The translations under genes and the position numbers were made by a program. A DNA stretch of 8,605 bases from PSRI01 sp041484195 (GTDB lineage: Bacteria; Bacteroidota; Bacteroidia; Chitinophagales; Chitinophagaceae): positions 1-8,605 of the forward strand of contig JBGPHC010000054.1 of the NCBI GenBank assembly GCA_041484195.1, given 5' to 3'. This document shows positions 1 through 5,753 of this stretch, piece by piece. Position 1 is the stretch's first letter, and each line of letters begins with the position of its first letter. Below the pieces are notes generated by a model that saw only the letters and a program-made list of their open reading frames with translations, searched no databases and had not been told where the DNA came from.

Positions 1-41
1 CAGGATCTATAAAGGGAAAACTCAATCAGCTTAGATAGCAT
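1..41 (-). CDS. Possible N-terminus of an RND-type efflux transporter (partial, runs off the left edge)
   Basis: Reading leftwards from an ATG at 41-39 gives 13 open codons, MLSKLIEFSLYRS, before the window ends. A strong Shine-Dalgarno-like GGGGGAG (51-45 on the minus strand) sits 3 nt upstream of the ATG, which is striking in a window where most genes lack one. The opening residues resemble the start of CzcA/CusA-family heavy-metal RND pumps, which typically begin with a short amphipathic segment of the type MLxKLIxFSL before the first membrane helix. The family assignment rests on 13 residues and memory of the family, so it is weak; that a minus-strand gene starts here is somewhat better supported. 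It would be divergent from the Ric gene, making 42-241 a shared regulatory region. Confidence 0.33.
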   Translation of the reverse strand, partial: MLSKLIEFSLYRS

Positions 42-104
42 TTGCTCCCCCAGGTTCAAAACTCCACACACAAAGCATTCTCAAAAATCCATATAAAAAA
101 ATGA

Positions 105-118
105 GCTGATGGATCAGC
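105..118. repeat. Short inverted repeat GCTGAT-GG-ATCAGC
   Basis: This is a perfect 6-bp inverted repeat with a 2-nt centre, lying in the intergenic region between the putative minus-strand gene and ric. It could be a protein-binding dyad. The loop is too short for a stable RNA hairpin and no T-run follows, so it is not a terminator. No function is assigned. Confidence 0.4.
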
Positions 119-125
119 CAGATTA

Positions 126-158
126 TTGGTCAGGCAGTCAGCACTATTGTCTGACCAA
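126..158. repeat. Inverted repeat TTGGTCAG-N17-CTGACCAA
   Basis: The sequence shows a perfect 8-bp inverted repeat (126-133 and 151-158) around 17 nt. The right arm can also pair with an inner GTCAG at 137-141, leaving a 9-nt loop, so two mutually exclusive foldings exist. The arms resemble half-sites of CRP/FNR-type boxes, but those normally have about 4 to 6 bp between halves and this spacing is far larger. It may be an operator or leader structure for the divergent genes; no T-run follows. Confidence 0.4.
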
Positions 159-163
159 AGTCA

Positions 164-189
164 TATAAAAGTAAAAAAGTACTTTTATA
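164..189. promoter_or_regulatory. Candidate operator upstream of ric: TATAAAAGT-N8-ACTTTTATA
   Basis: A perfect 9-bp inverted repeat (164-172 and 181-189) with an 8-nt spacer; the spacer end and right arm also form the 12-bp palindrome AAAAGTACTTTT (175-186). It lies 53 nt before the ric ATG and, if the -7 element at 211-218 is real, covers roughly -60 to -35 of that promoter. An AT-rich dyad in this position is what one expects for an Rrf2-type dimer such as the regulator encoded at 3707-4150. The link to that regulator is inference; this is not a recognised NsrR consensus. Confidence 0.45.
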
Positions 190-210
190 CTATTAATCCG
201 ATTTTTTGTA

Positions 211-218
211 TATTTTTG
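211..218 (+). promoter_or_regulatory. Candidate Bacteroidota -7 promoter element for ric
   Basis: TATTTTTG matches the Bacteroidota -7 consensus TAnnTTTG exactly and lies 23 nt before the ric ATG, giving a short leader. No convincing -33 TTTG is seen at the usual distance, which would fit a promoter needing an activator at the upstream dyad. The region is AT-rich, so chance matches are possible. Confidence 0.35.
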
Positions 219-241
219 CTGTTAGAACAAATTCAATTGAA

Positions 242-1192
242 ATGGAAAATACAATCAACCTGGACGTAACGGTTCTCGAACCAAGGCAGAAACATCCCAC
301 CATTTTTGCCAATTATGATTCGCTGCAACCCGGCAACAGCCTGATCATCCACAATGATCATGATCCGAAACCGCTTTATTACCAATTATTAGATGAGAGG
401 GGAAATACATTTGCATGGGAGTACCTTGAAGAAGGCCCGCAAAACTGGCGCGTTAAAATAACCAAGGGGAAATCCGGTTCAACCGATCCAACCATCGGGG
501 AATTGGCAGCAGCCGACTATAGGAAAGCTCAGGTATTCAAAAGATATGGCCTCGATTTCTGTTGTGGCGGCAAGAAGACCCTAGCGGAAGCCTGCTCCAG
601 AAAAAATGTGCCACTCACACAGGTTGAAAATGAATTGAAGATCCTGGAACAAAGTCCCGCGAATCCTCCATTTAAGTTTAATGACTGGGAACCTGATTTC
701 CTGGCTGATTTTATTGAACAGAACCATCATCAGTACGTAAAAAAATCTCTCCAGCCTATTCGGGAACTTGCCGCCAAAGTTGCCAGGGTTCATGGAGCAC
801 AGCACCCCGAGACCGTAAAGGTTGCCGGAGCCTTCATTGAAATCTCAGAGGAATTGGAGTCACACATGATAAAGGAAGAACAGATCCTTTTCCCCTATAT
901 CAGGAACCTTGTTCAACAAAAAAAGACCGGTGATGCTTCCGAATCTTCACCATTTGGCTCTGTAAGACAACCAATCAATTTGATGGAAATGGAGCATGAG
1001 TCTGTTGGCAGGAATATGGATCTGATTCATCAACTGACAGGAGCTTTCAGCCTTCCACCCGACGCCTGCTCCTCTTATTCTTTACTATACAATTGGCTTC
1101 GAGAGTTTGAAGAGGACCTTCATCAACACGTGCACCTCGAAAACAATATCCTTTTTCCTAAAGCCATTGAATTAGAAAAAAAATTAGGTTAA
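242..1192 (+). CDS. ric: Iron-sulfur cluster repair di-iron protein (Ric/ScdA/YtfE) with N-terminal DUF2249 domain
   Basis: A predicted cytosolic 316-aa di-iron protein of the Ric family, which repairs Fe-S clusters damaged by NO or oxidants. Three domains are visible: DUF2249 at about 5-75 (LDVTVLEP, NDHDPKPL, WEYLEEGP), ScdA_N/DUF542 at about 83-135 with the diagnostic LDFCCGG (Cys107, Cys108), and a hemerythrin-like bundle at about 150-316. Probable iron ligands by family motif are His163 (or 162), His208 and Glu212 (HMIKEE), His252 (MEHES), His296 and Glu300 (HVHLE). Spacing matches what I recall for E. coli YtfE except for about 13 extra residues between the second and third ligand helices. 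E. coli YtfE has no DUF2249 domain. ATG 242 is chosen over an upstream in-frame TTG at 206 because the DUF2249 domain starts just after it and the TTG would overlap the candidate promoter. It heads the cluster ending in an NsrR-like gene. Confidence 0.93.
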   Translation: MENTINLDVTVLEPRQKHPTIFANYDSLQPGNSLIIHNDHDPKPLYYQLLDERGNTFAWEYLEEGPQNWRVKITKGKSGSTDPTIGELAAADYRKAQVFKRYGLDFCCGGKKTLAEACSRKNVPLTQVENELKILEQSPANPPFKFNDWEPDFLADFIEQNHHQYVKKSLQPIRELAAKVARVHGAQHPETVKVAGAFIEISEELESHMIKEEQILFPYIRNLVQQKKTGDASESSPFGSVRQPINLMEMEHESVGRNMDLIHQLTGAFSLPPDACSSYSLLYNWLREFEEDLHQHVHLENNILFPKAIELEKKLG

Positions 1193-1263
1193 GAGCGATG
1201 GCGAACAACAATGCCTGAATGGAAATAGTCAGTTGATCATAAATATTTAGATTCTTAGTGCTC

Positions 1264-2076
1264 ATGAAAATTTCTGCTAATACCAAGATCGCGGCGCTGC
1301 TTAAGCACAATATGGCTTCTCTGGAGGCCATCATAGCGATCGATAGAAAATTCGAAAAACTGAAAAACCCCGTACTCAGAAGATTAATGGCCGGCCGCAC
1401 CTCCATAGCACAGGCAGCAAAAATCGGCAACGTTCCTGTCAGGGATTTTTTTGCCGCCCTTGCACCTCTAGGCTTTGAACCAGATGAAACTGAACCCATA
1501 AGGATGAATAACAACAAGGGAGGAGCGCGGCCGGCCTTTTTTCAAAATCTTGCAGCCGACAAAATAGTTGCGCTTGACGTAAGACCACTCCTCGAGAAAA
1601 ACGATGATCCGCTCCAGCTCATCATGAAAACTATTCATACCCTGCCCAAGTCCCATATTTTGAAACTCATCAATAGCTTCGAACCCACCCCACTGGTAGC
1701 CCTGCTTGAAAAAAAAGGATATATTTCCTATAGTGAATGGATTGACGCGAATACCGTGCATACTTATTTTGGACTGGCCAACGGGAATGCGGAGCCGGTT
1801 GCCATTGCGGACATAGAATCCCCAAGGGACTGGGATGGACTCCTGGAAAAGTTCCAAGGTCATATGAAATCTATTGACGTCCGCCACCTGAAAATGCCCA
1901 TGCCCATGCTTACCATTCTCGAAGAGCTGGATTTGCTGGGAGAGGGTCAGGCACTATACGTCTATCACAAGCGGGTTCCGGTTTACCTTATTGACGAATT
2001 GAAGTCCAAAAAATATGAATACAGTTTCAAAGAGATTGGTCCCAGTGAAGTACACCTGCTCTTCTGGAAACAATGA
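1264..2076 (+). CDS. DUF1858 + tandem DUF2249 domain protein
   Basis: A predicted soluble 270-aa protein of unknown biochemical role. Residues 4-64 form a DUF1858-type helical domain (ANTKIAALLK, KLKNPVLRRLMA, SIAQAAKIG). Two DUF2249-like modules follow, each opening with a [LI]DVR signature: residues 102-168 (ALDVRPLL, EPTPLVALLEKKGY) and 202-268 (SIDVRHLK, HKRVPVYLIDEL). The same module forms the N-terminus of the preceding Ric protein, so the cluster encodes three. DUF2249 proteins have a TusA-like small alpha/beta fold and recur next to NO-stress and denitrification genes in Bacteroidota; this is family knowledge. No cysteine lies in the modules, so a TusA-like thiol carrier role is not supported. 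ATG 1264 is preferred over the GTG two codons earlier. The gene ends 7 nt before the next start, so translational coupling is likely. Confidence 0.85.
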   Translation: MKISANTKIAALLKHNMASLEAIIAIDRKFEKLKNPVLRRLMAGRTSIAQAAKIGNVPVRDFFAALAPLGFEPDETEPIRMNNNKGGARPAFFQNLAADKIVALDVRPLLEKNDDPLQLIMKTIHTLPKSHILKLINSFEPTPLVALLEKKGYISYSEWIDANTVHTYFGLANGNAEPVAIADIESPRDWDGLLEKFQGHMKSIDVRHLKMPMPMLTILEELDLLGEGQALYVYHKRVPVYLIDELKSKKYEYSFKEIGPSEVHLLFWKQ

Positions 2077-2083
2077 CAAGATA

Positions 2084-3385
2084 ATGATAACCCCTTCCAC
2101 ATCAAATCCTGCACAAAAAACCACTTCCTGGAAATCCGTAGCACCTTTTTATGGTTACGCGGCTTTATCATTCTTGTTCCTGACAATATTGCTATTATTT
2201 TCTACTGATGCCTTGATGGGCCATTTTTTTCAGCCACGTGTTTTGGCACTAACTCACCTGGCAACATTGGGTTGGGGCACCATGATCATTCTCGGCGCCA
2301 GTCACCAGCTGATTCCGGTAATGGTAGATGGAGCAGTTTATAGTGAAGGTCTTGCGAGGGCGAGTTTCTGGATTACCGGAATTGGAATCCCGGTTTTGGT
2401 ATGTAGTTTCTGGCATTTCACTACCAATTGGCCGATGCAATTGGGAGCTATATTGGTCCTGACAGGCATTTCAATATTTTTAATCAATGTCCTGATGAGT
2501 ATCCCGGCAAAAAAGCGGCCATCCATCCAGGTCTATTTCCTGGCTACTGCTGCATGTTGGCTATTCTTAACGGCGTTGGCAGGCAGTCTGCTTGCATTTA
2601 ATTTCACCTATCCTATTTTCAGCAGGCCACATCTCCATTATTTGCGCCTGCATGCACATATGGGACTCGCCGGCTGGTTTTTACTATTGGTGATTGGTGT
2701 AGGTTCCCGGCTGATACCCATGTTCATGATTTCAAAATATACCAACGACAGGCTCCTCTGGTGGGTTTACGTACTCATTAACCTATCGCTGATCCTCTTC
2801 ATAACAGACAGTTTCTATACGGGCATATCCATACGCAGTTTTGTTTATTTATTGCTGGGTCTCTCCGGTGTCCTGCTTTTTGCCAGGTATTGTTATAAAG
2901 CCTGGCGGAAGCGGATTAGAAAAAAACTGGAAATCCCGATGCAATTTGCCATGGGGGCGGTGGGATTATTGATTTTGCCATTGATTGCAGCGGCAATGCT
3001 AATCATCCAGATCCTGACTGACAACAAGTTTGCCATTAGATTAACGATCTTCTATGGAAGCCTGTTCCTGTTAGGATGGATGACGGCGCTCATCCTGGGA
3101 ATGACCTTCAAGACCCTACCCTTCATAATCTGGAACAAAGTATATTTTGGGCTTACAGGAAAGAAAGCTACCCCATCTCCTAAAGACCTGGTGAATGCCA
3201 GGTTGCTCCGTTGGCAAATGGGTTTTTATTTCCCCGCACTGATCCTTTTTGAATCGGGGATCTTACTCTCAAATGAATATTTTATTAAATCCGGCGCGAT
3301 ACTATTCCTGCTGACAGCTATAGTCTATAACGTGAATGTGGGAGCATTATTAATGCATAAAGTAAAACCAGGTTCAAATTCATGA
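2084..3385 (+). CDS. Multi-pass membrane protein, NnrS / heme-copper oxidase subunit I-like
   Basis: A 433-aa, very hydrophobic inner-membrane protein with about 12 predicted helices (roughly 22-40, 56-80, 95-111, 118-138, 148-172, 190-214, 225-241, 250-268, 286-310, 322-348, 378-396, 402-424). One motif occurs three times with identical internal spacing, H-x4-GW-x6-G-x6-P: His58 to Pro78, His192 to Pro212, and Ser326 to Pro346. Successive copies are 134 residues apart. Twelve helices in three groups of four is the plan of heme-copper oxidase subunit I, and such proteins in NO-related clusters are usually annotated NnrS-like or cytochrome oxidase subunit I-like. Other histidines near the motifs are 47, 74, 183, 185 and 190. 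A role in heme binding or NO tolerance is inferred from family resemblance and context. An upstream TTG frame would overlap the previous gene, so ATG 2084 was chosen. Confidence 0.8.
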   Translation: MITPSTSNPAQKTTSWKSVAPFYGYAALSFLFLTILLLFSTDALMGHFFQPRVLALTHLATLGWGTMIILGASHQLIPVMVDGAVYSEGLARASFWITGIGIPVLVCSFWHFTTNWPMQLGAILVLTGISIFLINVLMSIPAKKRPSIQVYFLATAACWLFLTALAGSLLAFNFTYPIFSRPHLHYLRLHAHMGLAGWFLLLVIGVGSRLIPMFMISKYTNDRLLWWVYVLINLSLILFITDSFYTGISIRSFVYLLLGLSGVLLFARYCYKAWRKRIRKKLEIPMQFAMGAVGLLILPLIAAAMLIIQILTDNKFAIRLTIFYGSLFLLGWMTALILGMTFKTLPFIIWNKVYFGLTGKKATPSPKDLVNARLLRWQMGFYFPALILFESGILLSNEYFIKSGAILFLLTAIVYNVNVGALLMHKVKPGSNS

Positions 3386-3705
3386 CCTATATTTCCAACA
3401 ATCCATGCCTTGCAGCCAAGGCGATTGAGAATCTAAAATCAGTTTATGATCCGGAACTGGGGCTAAACGTAGTCGATTTGGGTTTGATCTATCAATTGGA
3501 TTTTGATGAATCCAACCGGCAGGTATATGTGCAAATGACGCTGACTACCCGTTTCTGTCCGATGGGCGATGCCATAACCACGGGTGTGCGCCAGGCATTG
3601 GAGATGACATTCCTGGGCTTTACGATTGACCTGCAGCTTTCATTTGAACCACCCTGGACATCCGCATTGATTTCAGAAGAAGGCAAAAAGCAACTGGCAC
3701 GATAA
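3382..3705 (+). CDS. MIP18/DUF59-family metal-sulfur cluster assembly factor (SufT/PaaD-like)
   Basis: A 107-aa cytosolic single-domain protein of the MIP18 family (DUF59), whose members help mature Fe-S proteins. Signature segments are DPELGLNVVDLGLIY (23-37), TTRFCPMGD (55-63) with the conserved Cys59, and FEPPWT (88-93). Length is typical for a stand-alone domain. It is not the phenylacetate-degradation PaaD in the strict sense, since there is no zinc-finger tail and no paa gene nearby. Its ATG overlaps the stop of the preceding membrane-protein gene (ATGA), and the next gene starts 1 nt after its stop, so it sits in the middle of a translationally coupled operon. Alongside a Ric repair protein and an Fe-S regulator, its likely job is Fe-S assembly or repair under NO stress (inference). 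Confidence 0.9.
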   Translation: MTYISNNPCLAAKAIENLKSVYDPELGLNVVDLGLIYQLDFDESNRQVYVQMTLTTRFCPMGDAITTGVRQALEMTFLGFTIDLQLSFEPPWTSALISEEGKKQLAR

Positions 3706-3706
3706 T

Positions 3707-4150
3707 ATGCTATCCTATACCTGCAAGGCAGCCGTGAAAGCGGTGTTATATCTGGCCACCAGGGCAAATACCGGAAATAAGAGCGGCATTAAAGAAATTG
3801 CCGAAGCCATTCAGGCTTCTGAGCATACTTCTGCCAAAATGTTACAGTTATTGGCAAAGCGGGCTATCATTAATTCAGTAAAAGGTCCCACAGGTGGTTT
3901 TTACATTTCAAATGAGCAGTTGTGCCAGCCCGTTATCAGCATCGTCACCGCCATTGACGGCCCGGCTATTTTCCAGGAATGCGGTTTGGGACTGAACATC
4001 TGCTCAGAGACTCATCCCTGTCCCATCCATGATCAATATAAAGTAGCCAGAGAAATAATAAGGGATCTTTTCCAGCAGACTACCATTCAGGTGCTCGCTC
4101 AAAAACTGGAAAGTGGCGATGCATTTATTTCCGATAAAATTCTTAGCTAA
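3707..4150 (+). CDS. Rrf2-family transcriptional regulator, NsrR/IscR-like
   Basis: A 147-aa DNA-binding regulator. The winged helix-turn-helix spans about 10-68: KEIAEAIQASEHTSAKMLQLL contains the recognition helix, and GPTGGFYIS (60-68) is the Rrf2 wing motif. Cys92, Cys99 and Cys105 (ECGLGL..ICSETHPCPIH) form the expected Fe-S ligand set, spaced C-x6-C-x5-C, where IscR and NsrR have C-x5-C-x5-C. Residue 8 is Ala, so the acidic fourth ligand I recall at position 8 of Streptomyces NsrR is not there. NsrR-type proteins lose repression when NO attacks the cluster, and typical targets include ric/ytfE and nnrS. Being the last gene of such a cluster, 1 nt after its neighbour, suggests autoregulated control of the whole operon, perhaps at the 164-189 dyad. 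Family is secure; NO as signal is inferred. Confidence 0.9.
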   Translation: MLSYTCKAAVKAVLYLATRANTGNKSGIKEIAEAIQASEHTSAKMLQLLAKRAIINSVKGPTGGFYISNEQLCQPVISIVTAIDGPAIFQECGLGLNICSETHPCPIHDQYKVAREIIRDLFQQTTIQVLAQKLESGDAFISDKILS

Positions 4151-4174
4151 AAGTTCGAACCCTTGTCAATGGTA

Positions 4175-4182
4175 TAACTTTG
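4175..4182 (+). promoter_or_regulatory. Candidate Bacteroidota -7 promoter element for the Nudix gene
   Basis: TAACTTTG is an exact TAnnTTTG match in the 110-nt gap between the regulator and the Nudix gene. It would start transcription near 4189, giving a leader of about 70 nt. The -33 element is not clear. It suggests the Nudix gene is transcribed separately from the NO-stress cluster. No convincing terminator for the upstream operon is visible between 4151 and 4174. Confidence 0.45.
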
Positions 4183-4260
4183 TACCCGCCTGTATATTAC
4201 AAGTGATTTTTGAGATTTACCGGAACGAAGGCGCTTACAGATAACATAATACCATAACTC

Positions 4261-4737
4261 ATGCCTAAAAAAAGTGCAGGCATTCTGCTTTACAGGTTGG
4301 AGGACAATCTGCCGGAAGTCTTGCTCGTTCACCCGGGCGGTCCATTTTGGACAAAAAAGGACTTGGGAGCCTGGTCAATTCCAAAAGGAGAGCTCGAAGA
4401 AAATGAAGATCCCCTGAATGCTGCCAAAAGGGAAACAGAAGAAGAACTGGGAACAAAAGTTGCAGGAGAATTTCTTGAATTGACTCCCGTAAAACAAAAA
4501 GGCGGGAAGATGATTCTTGCCTGGGCTTTGCTGCAAGACCTGGACCCTTCAAAGATCAGCAGTAATAATTTTGAAATGGAATGGCCGCCAAAATCGGGAA
4601 ATAGAAAGAGTTTCCCTGAAATAGATAAGGCTGCATGGCTAAACATGAATGATGCCAGAAAAAAAATCAATCCGGGGCAGGCTGGGTTGCTGGATGATTT
4701 GGAAAGAATGCTTGAAGAGCGAAGGAGAGCCGGATAG
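4261..4737 (+). CDS. Nudix hydrolase, COG4119-type predicted NTP pyrophosphohydrolase
   Basis: A 158-aa soluble Nudix enzyme that should cleave a nucleoside diphosphate linked to another moiety, using divalent metal. The Nudix box covers residues 43-65: Gly43, Glu49, then RETEEELG (57-64), fitting G-x5-E-x7-RE-x2-EE-x-G with Glu58, Glu61 and Glu62 as probable metal ligands. Segments VHPGGPFW (23-30), GAWSIPKGE (36-44) and EWPPKSG downstream are characteristic of the COG4119 group, a conserved family whose substrate is not firmly established. The start follows directly from the conserved KKSAGILLYR opening strand. It has its own promoter match and a 110-nt gap from the regulator gene, so it is probably a housecleaning gene rather than part of the NO operon. 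It is convergent with the next gene. Confidence 0.9.
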   Translation: MPKKSAGILLYRLEDNLPEVLLVHPGGPFWTKKDLGAWSIPKGELEENEDPLNAAKRETEEELGTKVAGEFLELTPVKQKGGKMILAWALLQDLDPSKISSNNFEMEWPPKSGNRKSFPEIDKAAWLNMNDARKKINPGQAGLLDDLERMLEERRRAG

Positions 4738-4884
4738 AATCAAGACCCTGGGAGCAATTTACAATATGGATATGAAGAAAGTTAAGAATCAAATTATTTC
4801 CGCTTTCGTATCAGAACCCGCCAAAATGAAATGACCAAACTTTAGTACTAAGAAAAAAATATCGAGAGTGCATCACATTATGAA
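4738..4884. other. Convergent intergenic gap with short palindrome
   Basis: This 147-nt gap lies between the 3' ends of the Nudix and flavin reductase genes. It holds a perfect 10-bp palindrome TTAGTACTAA (4842-4851) followed on the plus strand by an A-run (4853-4859), which reads as a T-run for minus-strand transcripts. With no loop and little GC the palindrome is not a convincing intrinsic terminator. A 22-codon frame at 4766-4834 has no supporting signal. Confidence 0.3.
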
Positions 4885-5424
4885 TCATTTCATTTTTGAT
4901 GGGAGTCTGATCTTTTTTCCCGCTACCATAAAAACGCCTTTCCCCAGATGGTGAATTGTCTGTTGGTGTTTTACCGCAGGATTGATCCAAGCCTTTACCA
5001 CCTCAAGCACGAAGAAATTGTATTTGTTAACCATACTAGTATCCACAACTTTACATTCAAGGTTGGCATAGCATTCGCCGATGAGTGGCGCACCTACAAG
5101 AGAAGCGGGCTCTGCAGTGAGTTTGAATTTCTTGAATTTATCCAAATCCCGTCCGGATGTATTGTCAATTCGAACAACTATTGATGCTAGCTTCACGGTA
5201 GGAATAGCTAATACGCATTCCCTGGACGCTCTCAGAATACCGAATGTATAATCCCTATTGCTGATGACGCATCCTACAAGTGGCGGTTCAAATTCCATCA
5301 TAGTATGCCACGACATGGTCATCACATTGTTCCGTCCTCTATGCGATGTTGTCACCAGCACCACCGGTCCGGGTTCCAGCAGGGTATAGACCCTGGATAA
5401 GGGAAATGATCTCTTTTTCATCAT
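4885..5424 (-). CDS. Flavin reductase-like FMN-binding split-barrel protein
   Basis: A 179-aa cytosolic protein of the flavin reductase-like family (flavoredoxin / DIM6-NTAB type), which bind FMN in a split beta-barrel and often act as NAD(P)H:flavin oxidoreductases or electron carriers. Family features: PGPVVLVTT (18-26), a central NNVMTMSWHTMMEFEPPLVG (32-51), ISNRDYTFGILRASRECVLAIP (54-75 region), and NTSGRDLDKFKKF (88-100) then APLIGECYANLEC (112-124). Length is normal for a single domain. Two in-frame ATG codons are adjacent at the start (5424-5422 and 5421-5419); the first is given and the choice changes only one residue. Electron donor and partner cannot be read from sequence. It is convergent with the Nudix gene and divergent from the TPR lipoprotein gene, hence probably monocistronic. 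Confidence 0.9.
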   Translation of the reverse strand: MMKKRSFPLSRVYTLLEPGPVVLVTTSHRGRNNVMTMSWHTMMEFEPPLVGCVISNRDYTFGILRASRECVLAIPTVKLASIVVRIDNTSGRDLDKFKKFKLTAEPASLVGAPLIGECYANLECKVVDTSMVNKYNFFVLEVVKAWINPAVKHQQTIHHLGKGVFMVAGKKIRLPSKMK

Positions 5425-5526
5425 ATTCTATTTAAGAGGTCCGTTATTATTCCGCTGGCCGTAATCCATAAGATCGGCTTGCCCGCAATTAGAAATTTTC
5501 CCTGGAATTTCAATCAAGCTAAGAAA

Positions 5527-5554
5527 CAAAATACATTTAAGTTGATTTAACAAA
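5527..5554 (-). promoter_or_regulatory. Candidate promoter for the flavin reductase gene
   Basis: On the minus strand, TTTG (5554-5551) is followed after 17 nt by TATTTTG (5533-5527), a one-base-short version of the Bacteroidota TTTG / TAnnTTTG pair. Transcription would begin near 5520, giving a leader of about 95 nt. Moderate to weak evidence in AT-rich sequence. Confidence 0.3.
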
Positions 5555-5745
5555 TCTCATACACCCTTCAATAATTGCCATTTTTCGGAAACTGCCCATT
5601 ATAATCCTCACCCAATGTGAACCTTACAGAGGAGGGAGTAATTTGAGTTCGAACTTATGCCTTAATGAACTTGAGCACCCATTGGTATTCAGAAAAACGC
5701 CTCCCAATGCGACATTTATGCATCGAGAAAATATCCAGACTTTCG

Positions 5746-5753
5746 TATATTTA
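5746..5753 (+). promoter_or_regulatory. Candidate -7 promoter element for the TPR lipoprotein gene
   Basis: TATATTTA differs from TAnnTTTG only in the last base and lies 53 nt before the ATG of the lipoprotein gene. No clear -33 element is seen. Given as the best promoter candidate in the region. Confidence 0.27.

Noticed and set aside
126..158. FNR/HcpR-type binding box
   Set aside because: The half-sites are 17 bp apart instead of the few bp that CRP/FNR dimers need.
206..241. In-frame TTG start 12 codons upstream of the ric ATG
   Set aside because: It overlaps the candidate -7 promoter element, has no ribosome binding site, and the extra residues lie before the DUF2249 domain.
1240..1249. 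Palindrome TAAATATTTA in the ric to DUF2249 gap as an internal operator or promoter
   Set aside because: Fully AT palindromes of this size are common by chance, and no -7 consensus stands next to it.
1468..1887. Long minus-strand open frame opposite the DUF1858-DUF2249 gene
   Set aside because: No recognisable domain; it is antisense to a gene with clear domain signatures.
2015..2083. In-frame TTG start that would add 23 residues to the membrane protein
   Set aside because: It would overlap the end of the preceding gene by about 60 nt and adds a polar stretch unlike a membrane-protein N-terminus; ATG 2084 lies 7 nt after the stop of that gene, a usual operon spacing.
3382..3705. PaaD of a phenylacetyl-CoA epoxidase
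   Set aside because: It lacks the C-terminal cysteine-rich part of PaaD and has no paa neighbours; the NO and Fe-S context favours a SufT/MIP18-type role.
4153..4160. GTTCGAAC as a possible tRNA T-loop remnant (also 5647-5654)
   Set aside because: No flanking T-arm stem, anticodon arm or acceptor stem can be built at either place; it is a plain 8-bp palindrome.
4265..4670. Minus-strand open frames opposite the Nudix gene
   Set aside because: The plus strand has a full Nudix box and family-specific motifs; the antisense products are low-complexity, Ser/Phe/Leu-rich.
4766..4834. 22-codon frame after the Nudix gene
   Set aside because: Too short, with no ribosome binding site and no recognisable similarity.
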